Of a stretch of 27,487 nucleotides of DNA, positions 1 through 9,548 are shown piece by piece; positions within the stretch are counted from its first letter, which is position 1, and each line of letters begins with the position of its first letter. Source of the DNA: Chromera velia (Eukaryota; Sar; Chromeraceae). The stretch is from positions 1 through 27,487 of the forward strand of contig JAHBMJ010001236.1 in NCBI GenBank assembly GCA_018398765.1. The letters run 5' to 3'. The position numbers were made by a program, and so were the translations under genes. The notes under the pieces are model-generated. The model worked only from the letters and a program-made list of their open reading frames with translations. It did not search any database and was not told the origin of the DNA.

Positions 1-54
1 CGCCAAGAACTCGCACACATCATAGACCGATTCAAAGTCTTCAGGGCGTTCCAT
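1..54 (-). CDS. possible 5' end of a gene running off the left edge
   Basis: On the minus strand an ATG at 54-52 opens a frame that stays open to the edge (18 codons, beginning MERPEDFESVYDV). Its composition is protein-like and acidic. This is far too short for identification and could be chance; there is no domain and no splice evidence. Confidence 0.2.
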   Translation of the reverse strand, partial: MERPEDFESVYDVCEFLA

Positions 55-420
55 CTTTCATAATTGAATGTGTGTGTATCAATCAGTTCAAACTCAATAT
101 GCCTTTTGAAGACAAATAGGCTTGAGTTTCCAACGAGACGGGCGTACTAGACGGGCATAGCCGAGTCATTCACAAGGGACAACTTTTAATTTGACTCTTC
201 ATATATTTGAAATTGTAAGGCACTAATATATTATTTGAAGCTGAGTTAGTGAGTGAGTGCCTAGTCCGTCCCTAAACGGAAAATCAAATAAAATTCTAAC
301 TTGTAAAATTAGACAGGGGTGTAACATTTTTTTCAAAAAAAAATATTTGTACAGGGGTGAGAAGCGAGCGATAGGTGCAACCAAGCGCATTCCCGGTGTT
401 CCAGTGAGTTGAGACCCCTA
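55..420. other. AT-rich stretch without a recognisable gene
   Basis: The stretch is AT-rich, especially 180-345, unlike the GC-richer DNA that follows. I see no open frame with protein-like composition and no repeat shared with the rest of the window. It could be intergenic or promoter DNA between a leftward gene and the rightward coding segments that begin near 640. Confidence 0.4.
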
Positions 421-640
421 AGTGACTGTCTGCAGAGAATCCCTCTGTTGTTGCATGCGTGCACGTACGTGCCTGCATGGTCCTATTCTGGTCGGACGTC
501 GATCTCCTCGTATGATGACATTTTCTCTTTTTGTTCTGCACCTGCACCCATGCATCCCCAGTCCTGTTTTCTCTCGTCACTGTAGATTATCCCTCTTCCA
601 TCACCTCTCAACTGATTTGTGTTCTCATGTAATCCAGCAG

Positions 641-697
641 GGGGAGTGTGTGCATTCTAAAGTGTATCATGCGTTCTGCGTCTCCTGTACAAACCTT
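641..697 (+). CDS. short exon with a CxH-x(7)-CxxC cysteine/histidine motif
   Basis: The sequence is preceded by an acceptor (tccagcag) and followed by a strong donor (GTAAGT at 698). It encodes GECVHSKVYHAFCVSCTNL: a Cys-x-His, then seven residues, then Cys-x2-Cys. This resembles one half of the CxHG...CxxC zinc repeats at 2966-3130, so both may belong to one rightward gene. A second small piece, 731-770, also sits between cag and GTAAGT. The function is unknown; zinc binding is inferred from ligand spacing only. Confidence 0.4.
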
Positions 698-993
698 GTA
701 AGTGCAGGCAGGGCCTTCATACACCTTCAGAAAAAAAGACTCCAAAGACATCATCGTGGGATTCTTGCAAGTAAGTGCAGACCGAATTCAGAATTTCCTT
801 ACCCAAGTCGCCTCCTAGAGTGATGTCAACATGACGGTCGGTCAGTGGATCGGTCGGTCCGCTGGTGGGCGCTGGAGGGTGGTCACATGCACCACGGAGG
901 ACTTGGTGACCGGGGCCACAGGCGACGTATGCTATAACTGCAGGTTCTTCAGCTGGGCGTCGTCCTCGATCCTCCAATTGACTCCGTTCAGAG

Positions 994-1364
994 CATCAAA
1001 GTCCTTGAGGGTCGGCCGAGGCTTTCGAGGAAGCCCTCGTCTCTCCGTGCAAGAGACACAATTAAGAGAGAGCTACTCGAGAAGGAGAAGGAGACAGCGG
1101 GAGAGGGGGAAATACATCCGAAGGAAGGACGCAGCCGCTGCTCGCCAACGAGACCTGGGGCCATGAAGTGGAACCCCGGTCTTGACCTCGGAGCTATGTG
1201 ATCATTTTGCACCTCCAGGGTTGTCCTGCCGGAGGACGCCATGCAGGGACAAGCAGCATCGGGTGGAGAGTCGAGGAGGGGAGTGGACCGGTCGGGATTG
1301 AGCGTGGCACCGGGGCAGTCCACCAAGGGGAGACGGACCGAAGTCTCCTTTTCGGACTGACAAT
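994..1364 (+). CDS. coding-like segment, unknown protein, interrupted by an in-frame TGA
   Basis: After an acceptor (ccgttcag) one frame reads a charged, protein-like sequence (IKVLEGRPRLSRKP..., then RELLEKEKETAGEGEIHP) to a TGA near 1196. The same frame resumes at 1225 (VVLPEDAMQGQAASGGESRR) and runs to a TGA near 1364. A 21-nt stretch starting GTGATC and ending CCTCCAG separates the parts, too short for an ordinary intron. Either a real intron is placed differently or the gene is decayed. The SGGES part resembles the start of the exon at 6492. No family is recognised. Confidence 0.35.
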
Positions 1365-1518
1365 CCTCATTGCTGTCTGTGCGCTTGTCTGCGTTCACAG
1401 GGTGGTTGAAGGCTCGATAAGGGTCAGTCCACTAAATCTCAATTGTCCCTCCAACGCTCGTCCCTCTACTGAAAAAAGAGACCAGTGCATGTCAGGCATT
1501 TTTCGAGACATCGGACAG

Positions 1519-1696
1519 GAAGTGGCTATTCCGTGAGGCCAGTACCGTCAAGCAGAAGGCGGATGCATGTCTTGGTGGAACGAAAAGCCTGCCTCCGAAG
1601 CCCCCCCCCAGAAAAGACGCAACAGAGGCCAAAAGGAGACGGGTGTCCGAAAGCGTCGAGATGAGAGCAGATAGCAAGCAGCAGGAGGAGTCCAAG
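1519..1696 (+). CDS. internal exon of an unidentified Lys/Glu/Pro-rich protein
   Basis: The segment is bounded by an acceptor (cggacag) and a donor (AAG|GTGAGC). One base plus 59 codons are open, beginning KWLFREASTVKQKADACLGG, then a Pro-rich stretch and KDATEAKRRRVSESVEMRAD. The basic KAKRRR-like patch could be a nuclear localisation signal (inference). The composition is convincingly coding and in the same frame as the segment at 994-1364, so both probably belong to one rightward gene. No domain is recognised. Confidence 0.5.
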
Positions 1697-2023
1697 GTGA
1701 GCCCAAAATTGCCCTTCTGAGTTTGTTTCAATGCGACATATGTCAGAGTATATGTGTCACAGGAGGTGGTTGTTGGAAGTGCGCTGACGACGGCCAGTCA
1801 TGGAAAAGGTTCTTCAGCAGGGGGGGTGGGGGGGTTGACTGTGGGGGACACTGGTAGTGGTGGCACAGGCTTGGCAGGGGGTGAAGGATACCGAGACAGC
1901 ATGCCGGATGCCAGTGGCAGGGCATAGCTGTAGGCGTGCAGGGTCGTCCCTTCGTCTGCATGTGATCGCTGAGTATGCTGGCCAAAGAGGGCTCTTAGGC
2001 GTTGCCACACGGGCCACATGACC

Positions 2024-2079
2024 ATGCAGGATGGGTGAGGAAGACCACATGATTGCTTTCTCGACTGCACTCTCGTTCC
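2024..2079 (+). repeat. 56-bp interspersed repeat, copy 1
   Basis: These 56 bases recur at 6268-6323 with one visible substitution. The unit starts ATGCAGGAT, contains GTGAGGAAGACCACATG and ends CTCGTTCC. No target-site duplication is evident. Its beginning resembles a splice acceptor followed by a donor (TGCAG...GGTGAGG), so it may overlap an exon edge. Confidence 0.75.
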
Positions 2080-2090
2080 AACAAAGACAG

Positions 2091-2213
2091 TGAGATTCGA
2101 GGATCTGTTTCCATCCCCGGAAAAGGAGACTCTGGAGAAGGTGTTGGCATGTGAACCACAGGGAGCCTCAGGGAAGATGGAAAGAAGAGGAACGACGGTG
2201 ACATTTTGCACAG
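2091..2213 (+). CDS. internal or penultimate exon, unknown protein
   Basis: Between an acceptor (acaaagacag) and a donor (CACAG|GTATGC) one frame is fully open: RFEDLFPSPEKETLEKVLAC, then EPQGASGKMERRGTTVTFCT. Codon use and composition look genuine. It starts 11 bases after the 56-bp repeat. Joined to the sequence after the acceptor at 2442, the frame would stop after five codons (ENATN), which could be the end of this gene. No family is recognised. Confidence 0.5.
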
Positions 2214-2442
2214 GTATGCCAAAAGCCGTGTTTGAAACTCAGCTCAGTTGACAAGAAAAAGCCTCTGCAGGCGGTATTTTGGATGGAAGCGTACGTGGGC
2301 GGTCCCTCCTGGTCCAATCGGAAAATAAATGACGCTTTGTCGGTGTTTGGCCGGTTTCAAGTTTTGTGTGTCCCGACGTTCTGGTGGAACGAGCTAGGCG
2401 TATACGTAACCCTTTTTTTGACCTTTTTTGGCTGCACCACAG

Positions 2443-2833
2443 AAAACGCAACAAATTAAAGCACAAGAGCGATTGAAAGAGATAACAGTGGGGCAGAAAA
2501 GCGATTGCTGCTTGTACTGCTACATCGCGAAGCCGCATAAGATCACAGCACAAAGAATGGCTTCTACTGTGTGTCCAAGTCTGAGGACAACACTAAAGTG
2601 GACAACTTCATTAAGCACTTTTCGAGAGAGTCCGCCATTGCCCATCCTTCGAATCTGTAGGAGGCCCAGAAACTACGAGCACACCTTAAGAAAGTCTGCA
2701 GCTGCGTACCAACCAACGGTCCAATCAAGAAGGAAGCATCGATCCAGGTTGTGCGATCATGCAATTGCGGTCAATTCCTACGGGTCTTTCGAAGCTCCAG
2801 AACCAGTGTCAAGTATCCTGACACATAAGAAAG
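2443..2833 (+). pseudogene. decayed Cys-rich coding segment with frameshift and in-frame TAG
   Basis: One frame reads IKAQERLKEITVGQKSDCCL and then YCYIAKPHKIT; near 2555 the protein-like sense jumps to another frame (KNGFYCVSKSEDNTKVDNFI). That frame meets a TAG near 2657, then stays coding-like in the same frame (EAQKLRAHLKKVCSCVPTNG..., SCNCGQFLRVF) to a stop near 2831. Clustered Cys pairs suggest a former zinc-binding module. A frameshift plus an in-frame stop argues for a broken gene, although unrecognised introns or a sequencing error could mimic this. Confidence 0.4.
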
Positions 2834-2965
2834 AGCGGTGGGATATGAAGTTTGAATCAATCTGTACATTAAATTTCACTTCCAAAGCGGTGACCTGCAT
2901 GGCACTCACACATTCTTTTTGAGCACCCAAAGATCTAAGTCCTGATTCAGCTCTTTTGATTCCAG

Positions 2966-3130
2966 TCTGATTGAGAGAGTGCAGCAGAAATCAGAGTGCG
3001 CGCACGGGTTTCCTCGGCAGCTGTGCACTGCCTGTGCCCCCAACCGACGATGCAAGCACGGGAGAGAGGTCCGCAAAGGTTGCTCAGACTGTCCCGTTCA
3101 TTCGTTTTGTGCTTCCCCTGGACGCGCTTC
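2966..3130 (+). CDS. exon with tandem CxHG-x(5,6)-CxxC zinc-binding repeats
   Basis: After the acceptor gattccag the frame reads LIERVQQKSECAHGFPRQLC and then TACAPNRRCKHGREVRKGCS followed by DC. The spacing is C-x-H-G-x5-C-x2-C-x5-C-x-H-G-x6-C-x2-C: two tandem units of the CxHGxxxxxCxxC type, known from many algal and oomycete proteins and presumed to bind zinc. The 3' limit is not clear; the frame stays open to 3275 but turns low-complexity after about 3130. The molecular function is unknown. Confidence 0.5.
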
Positions 3131-3673
3131 GTCTGTGCATGCAGGGCTCGCCCGCTTTTTCTTTTTCCAACAGCCTCTTCCGAGGGGTGTGGCCTGGCAG
3201 TACGAGGAACAACACCAACCACACGCCTACACGCTCTCCTCCTCCCCCACCCCCGTCCCTCTCTGGGGAGTCTGAAGACAGAACGGACTCTCCCCACAAA
3301 TACTTCTGCGACTGCTACAAGTCTTAGACGGTGGGAAGGGAGCAGGCACGAGTGCGAGGCGGTTGCCTTCGGTGCGTTCGCCCTGACGAGCTTTGAGAAC
3401 ACAAGAAGGTCACACGAATGCCGAAAGCACTGATTTCAAAGGTACAAGAGGCCCCACGCGGTGTCGAGCGCTGCCCGTTGTCCGATCGTCATTGGACACC
3501 TTGAAGTGTGAGAGCAATGAGAGACGCCCCCGATTGTCACTTTGTGATCCCTATGTGCATTAAACCTGCATATGGTGCAATAAGACATCATGTGACGACC
3601 TGCTTAGTGGCTCAAAATCGAAGTCTGATTCAACACGATTCAGCCATCTTCACTGCTTGAGTGAAGAATTCAG

Positions 3674-4120
3674 TCAGACCGCTTGATTCGGGAAGTGTCC
3701 CTTCTCGATCGTCTCCCGTTGAACTGCGTACGCCAAATCATGCCACAGCAGGTCTCCTTTGACATGTCTTTGACCTTGAGTGAGAGGGCGATTATGGAGA
3801 ACTTGCAATGCCAAATTTGTATGAACCTGGCTGAGGAACCATGCACAATAAACTGTCAGGCGCGCCACACGTTCTATGTCCATTGCATAAGACAATGGGT
3901 GTGTCAAGGAAAGCGGTGCTGCCATGAGTGCATGGCCTTGCGCTTGGCTTCAAACATTGCGGTTCTGGCCGATCAAGAAGAAGACAACCTCTGCTACATA
4001 TTCGCTGCCCAGCAAACGTACGAGCTGCTCAGAAACGTAGAGCTCATGAAGACGACAGATGCAGACACGCTGAGCCAATACCTTCTTGGGATGCTACAGC
4101 TTGCGCCACTCCGTCATTAG
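3674..4120 (+). CDS. RING-type zinc finger protein with one ligand replaced
   Basis: The frame is open from the acceptor gaattcag to TAG at 4120; the first ATG is at 3740 (126 residues from there). Counting from that Met, C24-x2-C27, C39-x3-H43, C49 and C61-x2-C64 follow C3HC4 RING spacing, ending RCCHEC. The fifth ligand, expected as HTFC, is Tyr (HTFYVHC), so zinc site 1 would need His48 or be incomplete. The tail is helical and acidic (ADQEEDNLCYIFAAQQTYEL). RING proteins usually act as ubiquitin E3 ligases; activity here is unproven. The coding sense upstream of the ATG suggests an internal or terminal exon. Confidence 0.6.
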   Translation, partial: SDRLIREVSLLDRLPLNCVRQIMPQQVSFDMSLTLSERAIMENLQCQICMNLAEEPCTINCQARHTFYVHCIRQWVCQGKRCCHECMALRLASNIAVLADQEEDNLCYIFAAQQTYELLRNVELMKTTDADTLSQYLLGMLQLAPLRH

Positions 4121-4215
4121 AAATCTCTCCTGATGCATCAAGAGAGGGGAGGAGAGGAACAGAGAGGAACGAAGAGGCGTTTTGAAGCAATTTGTGGGGG
4201 TCCCGATATTGGTTG

Positions 4216-4242
4216 GTTAGTTGGTTGGTTGGTAGGGGTGTT
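4216..4242 (+). repeat. TTGG(T/A) microsatellite
   Basis: Tandem TTGGT/TTAG words lie in a stretch (4190-4420) with no coding sense. Nearby, a 19-bp block (GGGAACGAAAGATCGACAA) occurs twice in tandem around 4364-4407. Confidence 0.7.
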
Positions 4243-4592
4243 CGGATCTGGTTCTTCGAACGGCATTCTGCCATGAGGTTCTGAAAGTTTCACGCTTCTG
4301 CCGACGCGACGCGTGTAAGGAAGCAAGCGAAAGGGTATGCGGGGGGGTTGAGCTAAGTAATGAAGGGAACGAAAGATCGACAATCGGGAGGGAACGAAAG
4401 ATCGACAAGTCGACTTCTTTGCTTCTCCATCATTCACCTTCCATCAGTGACCGGAGAGAAGGCAAACGACGGTGCCAACGCACTCGACCTACAACAGAGG
4501 GCTGCATGCACTCACGGGGACAGAGGAGGCAGAGGAGGTACATGCAGCGTTTTTGGGAGGGGGTCTGTTTTGTTGGAGGAGAGTTCATGCAG

Positions 4593-4649
4593 ACCGTCTA
4601 CGAGGGCGAACAGGAACCGAAGAAATTCTCAATCCCCTTCCCGGGGAGG
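4593..4649 (+). CDS. short candidate exon, unknown protein
   Basis: Between TTCATGCAG and a GTCTGG donor, 19 codons are open: TVYEGEQEPKKFSIPFPGR. Composition and the typical TGCAG acceptor support an exon; nothing identifies the protein. The flanks are low complexity (T8 run, G runs). Confidence 0.3.
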
Positions 4650-4989
4650 GTCTGGGTTTTTTTTTCGCTTGCGCTGTATACATATGTGGGGGTCGGGCAC
4701 GGGGGCAGCCATTCACAGACGTCTCTAGCATTGGTCTGTTTTCATTTGACTTCGGTTGGCTGCTGTGCATTAGATTGGCCCCTGCGAGCAGGGTACGAGT
4801 GAGGCATCACGCAACGCACGACCGCGCACGACAGATAGGAGGTGTTTCCCCTTTTCTTCTCAATTTTTGGCACGTGCTCCTTGCGTGATACAACGGTCTG
4901 TCTGAGCCACAACTCTCTGAGGTCGCCTTTTCTTCCTTGCGTGCGGTGCGTTACACAGACTAGTCTCTTGGTTCTCCCCTTCGGTGCAT

Positions 4990-5600
4990 GAGTGGCCAGA
5001 GTGAGTGGCCGACTCACTGAGTGCCCCGCCTCTCAGGAGGTGGTGTGTGCACCGGGGTCGTTTGTTGGCTGCCGTGGGTCTTGTGGTGCCGCGCTGCGTA
5101 CCTGTGTCTGCTCTTCCAAGCTCAATCGCCTGAGTGCCCTGCCTCCTTTAGGAGGAAGCGTGTACACCTCGATGGTTGGGGGGGGGAGCATGCAGTCTCA
5201 CCCACGCTCGTTTGCCCATGCAGTCTATTTTCGGCGTGCCCCCGCCTCTTTGTGGTGTGCCTCTGCATGCTTGTCCAGTCCGCGCTATCGACTGAGTGCC
5301 CTGCCTCCCGTGGGGACGAAGCGTGGGCAGCTTCGATTGTCCGACTTGGTAGATCGGCAGTTTTTCGCGTCGAGGTTGTACGAACAACGTTCATACCTAC
5401 ATTGCCATTCACTATGTAAGGAAGATCAACATTCTGTAACACAGACCATCTTTCTTTGACCGCGCCCTGTCCGCATGGGTCCTTGTACATGCAGGCTTGT
5501 AACGCTTTGCAAGCCCGTGAAGAAGGTGTCTGCATGGAGGTCGCGATACATGCTCGAACGGAATTGTGGATTACCCTTCATTGCCTGCCTGCCTGCCTGC
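4990..5600. other. stretch without an assigned gene, with a thrice-repeated motif
   Basis: The motif GAGTGCC(C/T)(C/T)GCCTC recurs near 5018, 5130 and 5300, each time followed by a G/A-rich block, suggesting an old degenerate tandem duplication of 110-170 bases. Open frames exist on both strands but none has convincing protein composition. A (TGCC)n tract follows at 5583-5607. Confidence 0.35.
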
Positions 5601-5794
5601 CTGCCTGATTTTCCCATCACACTCTGCGTGATCAGCCTGACGAAAGCAGCCATGCACTTATCCTGCAGCTGCCTGCAGATGCTCGAGGTAGCCGTCTCTT
5701 CTAGAATAGTCTCGTGTCCCCTTTTCTCGTCCTCCTCTTCGCAGATTATCTATCAATGATTAATACATGCACTAATAATTCTCTTTGCATGCAG

Positions 5795-5897
5795 AGAATG
5801 GTGGAAGAGCCAGCTCGTCCTGGCGGCAAGGATCGGTGGATTGGACCCATCGCCCTATCTAGACGACACGAAAGGCCCAGAGCCTTCGTCCTCCTAG
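5795..5897 (+). CDS. candidate terminal exon
   Basis: After the acceptor TTTGCATGCAG, one base plus 33 codons end at TAG: EWWKSQLVLAARIGGLDPSP then YLDDTKGPEPSSS. It looks more protein-like than the overlapping longer frame that starts RMVEEPARPGG and continues to 6175. The latter's downstream part (SSFEISRFCAMAQEWFPNLS, 6008-6175) also looks coding, so an alternative is a longer exon in that frame. No family is recognised. Confidence 0.35.
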
Positions 5898-6267
5898 GAG
5901 GGCCTCGATCCATGGGCGAGCTCGGCGGCCATGCATGTCACCAACTGTCTTTTCAGTGGATTCTGATATGCAAAAATGCAGGAGAGAGTTTCTTTTTCTC
6001 TGACGAAAGGATGAGCTCTTTTGAAATTTCACGGTTTTGCGCCATGGCTCAAGAATGGTTCCCCAACCTTTCCGGAAATGAAACGGCTGCAGCTGAGGGA
6101 GTGCTCCTTTGCTTTACCGTCAAAAGAGCCAAAGGGCAAATGATCTTTTCGACGGACCTCAGCGTGAAACTTTAAAAAAAAAAGACCGTCTCGTCGGGTG
6201 GGGGGGGCGGGGGTGGAAGGAGAAACGTCGTTCGCTTGGAGGGGGGGCATGTTTGACGGGGAGGTAA

Positions 6268-6323
6268 ATGCAGGATAGGTGAGGAAGACCACATGATTGC
6301 TTTCTCGACTGCACTCTCGTTCC
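6268..6323 (+). repeat. 56-bp interspersed repeat, copy 2
   Basis: This is a near-identical copy of 2024-2079. The flanks of the two copies are unrelated, so the unit itself moved or was duplicated. It precedes the coiled-coil exon by about 170 bases. Confidence 0.75.
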
Positions 6324-6491
6324 GCTCGTGGAACTTTGTGCGCTGGCTGCGCCTGGAGTGTCAAGGTGCCATGGTGCAGCACAAGAGGGTCCCGTCGCGT
6401 CTCTGCAGATTTATTTTGCGCTTTTGCATTGTCCCTTTTCATCCCTCTTTATGAAGCCCCCCTTCGTTGACGACGACGGACAACTATGCAG

Positions 6492-6770
6492 TATCTGGTG
6501 GAGAGTCGGGGAGTGGAGTGCATGGACCGTGCATTCTTGGCGAAGAGGTTGGCGACTTGGTTGAGCAAGCACACACCGCCGCAGCAGCGAAAATGAAGAA
6601 GGACCTGACCAAGCAGATCACCACAAAGTTCCACCAGAAGCTCAACGAGGCTGTCTCGGCAGCAACTCAAGCAGCCAACGCACAGTTTGCAGCACAGATC
6701 GTGGAGAAGGAGGAAGAGATCCGTCGCTTGAAAGAACTGGCACTCCTCGAAGGAAGGACCTGCTGCTGGT
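6492..6770 (+). CDS. exon encoding an alanine-rich coiled coil
   Basis: Following ACTATGCAG the frame reads SGGESGSGVHGPCILGEEVG, then a long helix: AAAAKMKKDLTKQITTKFHQ, KLNEAVSAATQAANAQFAAQ, IVEKEEEIRRLKELALLEG. The Ala/Lys/Glu heptad pattern predicts a coiled coil. The end is placed near a GTGGGA donor around 6770; the frame stays open to 6898 but loses protein character. The first nucleotides are clearly similar to 1245-1285, suggesting a shared duplicated exon. The partner and role are unknown. Confidence 0.6.
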
Positions 6771-7128
6771 GGGAGGGTCCTTCGATTGCATGGGGGGGGG
6801 CAGACAAGAATTTCCGCGTGTTTGTTGCATGGTTCGCCCGGCTTCATGAAAATGAGAGTGCCTTTTCAGTGTGTGTGCCGCGTGTATCACTTGAATAGGA
6901 GTGCGCCGATGCGTGTGTGGAATTCAGCTATACATGGTGGGTGCGTTCGGATGTGTTCCATTCCCTTGCTCAAGTGACGCGGCCCGCAGAAGTGTTTGCT
7001 GATCTGCGTTTGCCGGGGGAACGTGGACATCCCCATTGAAGACGTCAAGTCTTTCATCCCGCGCGCCGTCCGTCTCTCTCTCTCTCTCTCGATGGGTTCG
7101 ATGCATGGGGATGCCCCGCCCTTCACAG

Positions 7129-7549
7129 ATTCGTGAGTGAAGTTCACGCAGAGATCAGGGAGGCAGAGATCGCGGGGCAGTATCCATTCGCCTTTTTCCG
7201 TGATGAGCTCCTGAGGAAGACTCGGGACACTGAGCTCTGGTTCCGTGATGAGCTCCTGAGGAAGACTCGGGACACTGACCTCTGGTTCCGTGATGAGCTC
7301 CTGAGGATGACTCGGCACACTCAGACCTGGAAAGAGGCAGTGGATCGGGGAGGAAATCTCTGGGAGATCAGCCTTGAGAAGGGCTCCGATGCAGGATCAC
7401 TCCATGGGTCCGTCCCCTTGACGGGGACGAGATGCTCGCAGAGACCATTCCAGGTCAGCTTGCCTGGGCGGTGCTCGTGGAGGAATGCATGGCGTCGCGC
7501 TGCGTCGGTGTGTGGGGTGATGCCCCAGAGAAGGTTTGATCTCCTTTAG
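7129..7549 (+). CDS. exon with three 15-residue internal repeats
   Basis: After the acceptor CCCTTCACAG, the frame reads FVSEVHAEIREAEIAGQYPF, then three direct repeats FRDELLRKTRDT[ED]LW (third unit FRDELLRMTRHTQTW) at 7196-7330, then KEAVDRGGNLWEISLEKGSD. The repeat region has Arg-Asp-Glu charge alternation and would form amphipathic helices (inference). The frame stops at 7549, but the segment after about 7410 is Cys/Arg-rich and may be intronic. No family is recognised. Confidence 0.5.
7196..7330 (+). repeat. 3 x 45-bp coding tandem repeat
   Basis: Three adjacent 45-bp units start TTCCGTGATGAGCTCCTGAG at 7196, 7241 and 7286. Units 1 and 2 differ at one position; unit 3 has diverged at its 3' half. 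The 45-bp period keeps the reading frame. Confidence 0.9.
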
Positions 7550-7559
7550 TCCGCACGGA

Positions 7560-8610
7560 GGGTGGAGGTTTGGGTCTGGGGGAGGGTGGAAGCAGTTGGG
7601 AAGGGAATTCGCGGCCCCCCTTCCCATCTGCCTGGCGTCCCGGCAACTGTGTGGGAGGGAGGGAAAAGCGTGCTCGCTTTGATGAGAGGAAAACCATTGA
7701 CAAGATTGTCAGTCCCGTATTGCATTTCCGCTGCCCGGCCCGCTCAAACGCCCTAGCTGTTGAAAAGTCTGCTCCAATGCAGTAAAGTAAACCTCCGTTG
7801 CATAATAACCACTCTCTTTGCCGAGCTCTTTGCAAGCAGAAAGATGAGAGGGCCTGCACGGCGGCACAAGCGATGCTGACCGTGCGCGATTGTCGAGGCC
7901 CCGCTTGGGGGGGCGATTATCGTGTAGAACTGCATGATGAAGGAGGTCGTGTGATGCTTCGATAGTGTTGCAGGAGCTCGGGAGGGAGCACACAACAAGG
8001 CAAAGCAACAATACAACTGCATGGCGCTGGTCGCTATAGTGGAGAATCATCGAGCCGTCGCCGGATGTTCTTCGACCGAAAACTTTCAACGTCCGATTGC
8101 ATGGCACATAAATGCAGATTCATGCCCCTGATATGCAGAAAGACGCATGATTTAGCTGTCATGGGTCCTTGACCCTGCAATGACTTTCATGTTTGTTGCG
8201 TCTTGCCTTTGTGTTATGAAACGTTCAATGTCCATGCATCATTGTTATATGTGCCGTGCGTGCAGGAGCAGGCTTTTAACGTCTCTCAAGCACCCCGTCA
8301 GAGGTTTTAACTCGGAAGATCTGGTTAGTTTTCTTCTCTTTCTTTCTGTGTCTGCCTCGGTGTGTGTCTGTCCGCCTGTCTCTCTGTCTTTCTCTTGGTC
8401 TCTTTCTTTGCAGTGCGTCTCTCTGTTTCCTTGTGAATGTGTAAGTTTTAGTCTATGAGTAAGAGAAAAGGAAGAAGAAAACGGCAAAGTTTCGAGGTCC
8501 GATATGCTGCATGTCTGTCTGTCAGTCTATCTGTTGGACCTTCATTTGTCTCTCGATTTTTTCCGAGTCGCCTCCATCAGCAATACCACCCCAAACTCGA
8601 TCGTCTAATG
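7560..8610. other. about 1 kb without a gene I can support
   Basis: Open frames on both strands are short and lack protein composition. Sub-stretches are TC-rich (8330-8450, with TCTGTCTG/TCTTTC words), like sense-strand introns of a rightward gene. It may be a long intron between the exons ending near 7550 and starting at 8621. Confidence 0.35.
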
Positions 8611-8620
8611 TGCCTTGCAG

Positions 8621-8695
8621 GATGCTTGGGGGGAGGTTAAGAGCACTGCAGATGTGCACAAGCTCCTTGCCCTGAGACAACGCGAGGCCTACCGA
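8621..8695 (+). CDS. short internal exon, unknown protein
   Basis: The segment is bounded by GCCTTGCAG and the donor GTCAGT. It has 25 codons in phase 0: DAWGEVKSTADVHKLLALRQ then REAYR. The GTCAGT donor also occurs twice in the well-resolved gene on the right, so it is credible here. Composition suggests a charged helix. Function unknown. Confidence 0.45.
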
Positions 8696-9370
8696 GTCAG
8701 TCAACTTGCCAGTCTGACACCATGCAGAGAGAGATGGAGACAAGCAGGAAGAGGGAGAGAGAATCAGGGCCCTTCTTTCCTTTCTACCTGGACATTCGCT
8801 AATCCTCTCCTCCCTCCCTCCCTCCCTGTTGTACGTGGTGTATGGATGTGATGAATCAAAGTTTTGACCGGCGTCGACCTACACCCATGCAACTCTCCAC
8901 CACCTTCTGCATGCAGGCAAAAGCAAGCTGAGATATTCGCAAAAAGTGCATGAGACCCGTAGTCCCGGCCCCGCTGGGTCCGATTTGAGCCAGCCAGCCG
9001 GACAAGTGAGTCTGAGAAGATAAAGTGGCCTGTAAGTGAATGCGCATGTGCCCGTCTGTACGTCAGTGCTCCTCTGAGCAGCTGTTTCCTTCCATGAACT
9101 TCCTCTCCCTCTCTCACTTTGCCTGCCTCTTCACGCCACTTCTCCTTCATTGTCTGTGCATGAAATCGAAAATGCGCGCCAGATGCTTCTCTTCTTACAA
9201 CGCGAGCATCGCCCTGGCTCGATCGCCTCCCGTGCACCCGCTCTGCCGCTCTGCATGCGTGCGTCTCGATCCATCGATCCTTCCTTCCTTCCTTCCTTCC
9301 TACATTCATTTGGATCCCCCATGCATCGTTTCCTCCCTCGATCTGCCTGCCTGCATGTGCGTGCATGCAG

Positions 9371-9436
9371 GGTGCAGTAGGCTGGAAGTGGGGCCCTGCA
9401 AGAACATTCGCGCCACTGACAGAGAGGCGTACTCAG
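9371..9436 (+). CDS. short internal exon, unknown protein
   Basis: Between TGCATGCAG and GTAAAC there are 21 open codons plus split ends: CSRLEVGPCKNIRATDREAY then S. Acceptor, donor and composition agree. It probably belongs to the same rightward gene as 8621-8695 and 10294-10444. Confidence 0.4.
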
Positions 9437-9548
9437 GTAAACTTGTTTACTGATGTCTCATCTATACCGATTGATTGATTAAATGAATGGATGGCTGGCC
9501 GCCTGCATGGGCTGGGGCCTATGAGCATGAGCCCAGGCTCCCTGCAGG

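Noticed and set aside
1797..2211. Minus-strand ORF rich in Pro and His (PPTPPAEEPF)
   Set aside because: It arises from G runs on the plus strand and overlaps a better plus-strand exon at 2091-2213.
994..2833. Nuclear stop-codon reassignment (in-frame TGA and TAG in coding-like sequence)
   Set aside because: The intact SPT-like gene has no in-frame stops and ends normally. The affected segments also show frameshifts or lie in mobile-element remnants, so decay or missed introns is simpler.
8764..9366. 200-codon minus-strand ORF
   Set aside because: It overlaps simple repeats (GGAA, GGGA) and has low-complexity composition, with no splice context or motif; short plus-strand exons fit better.
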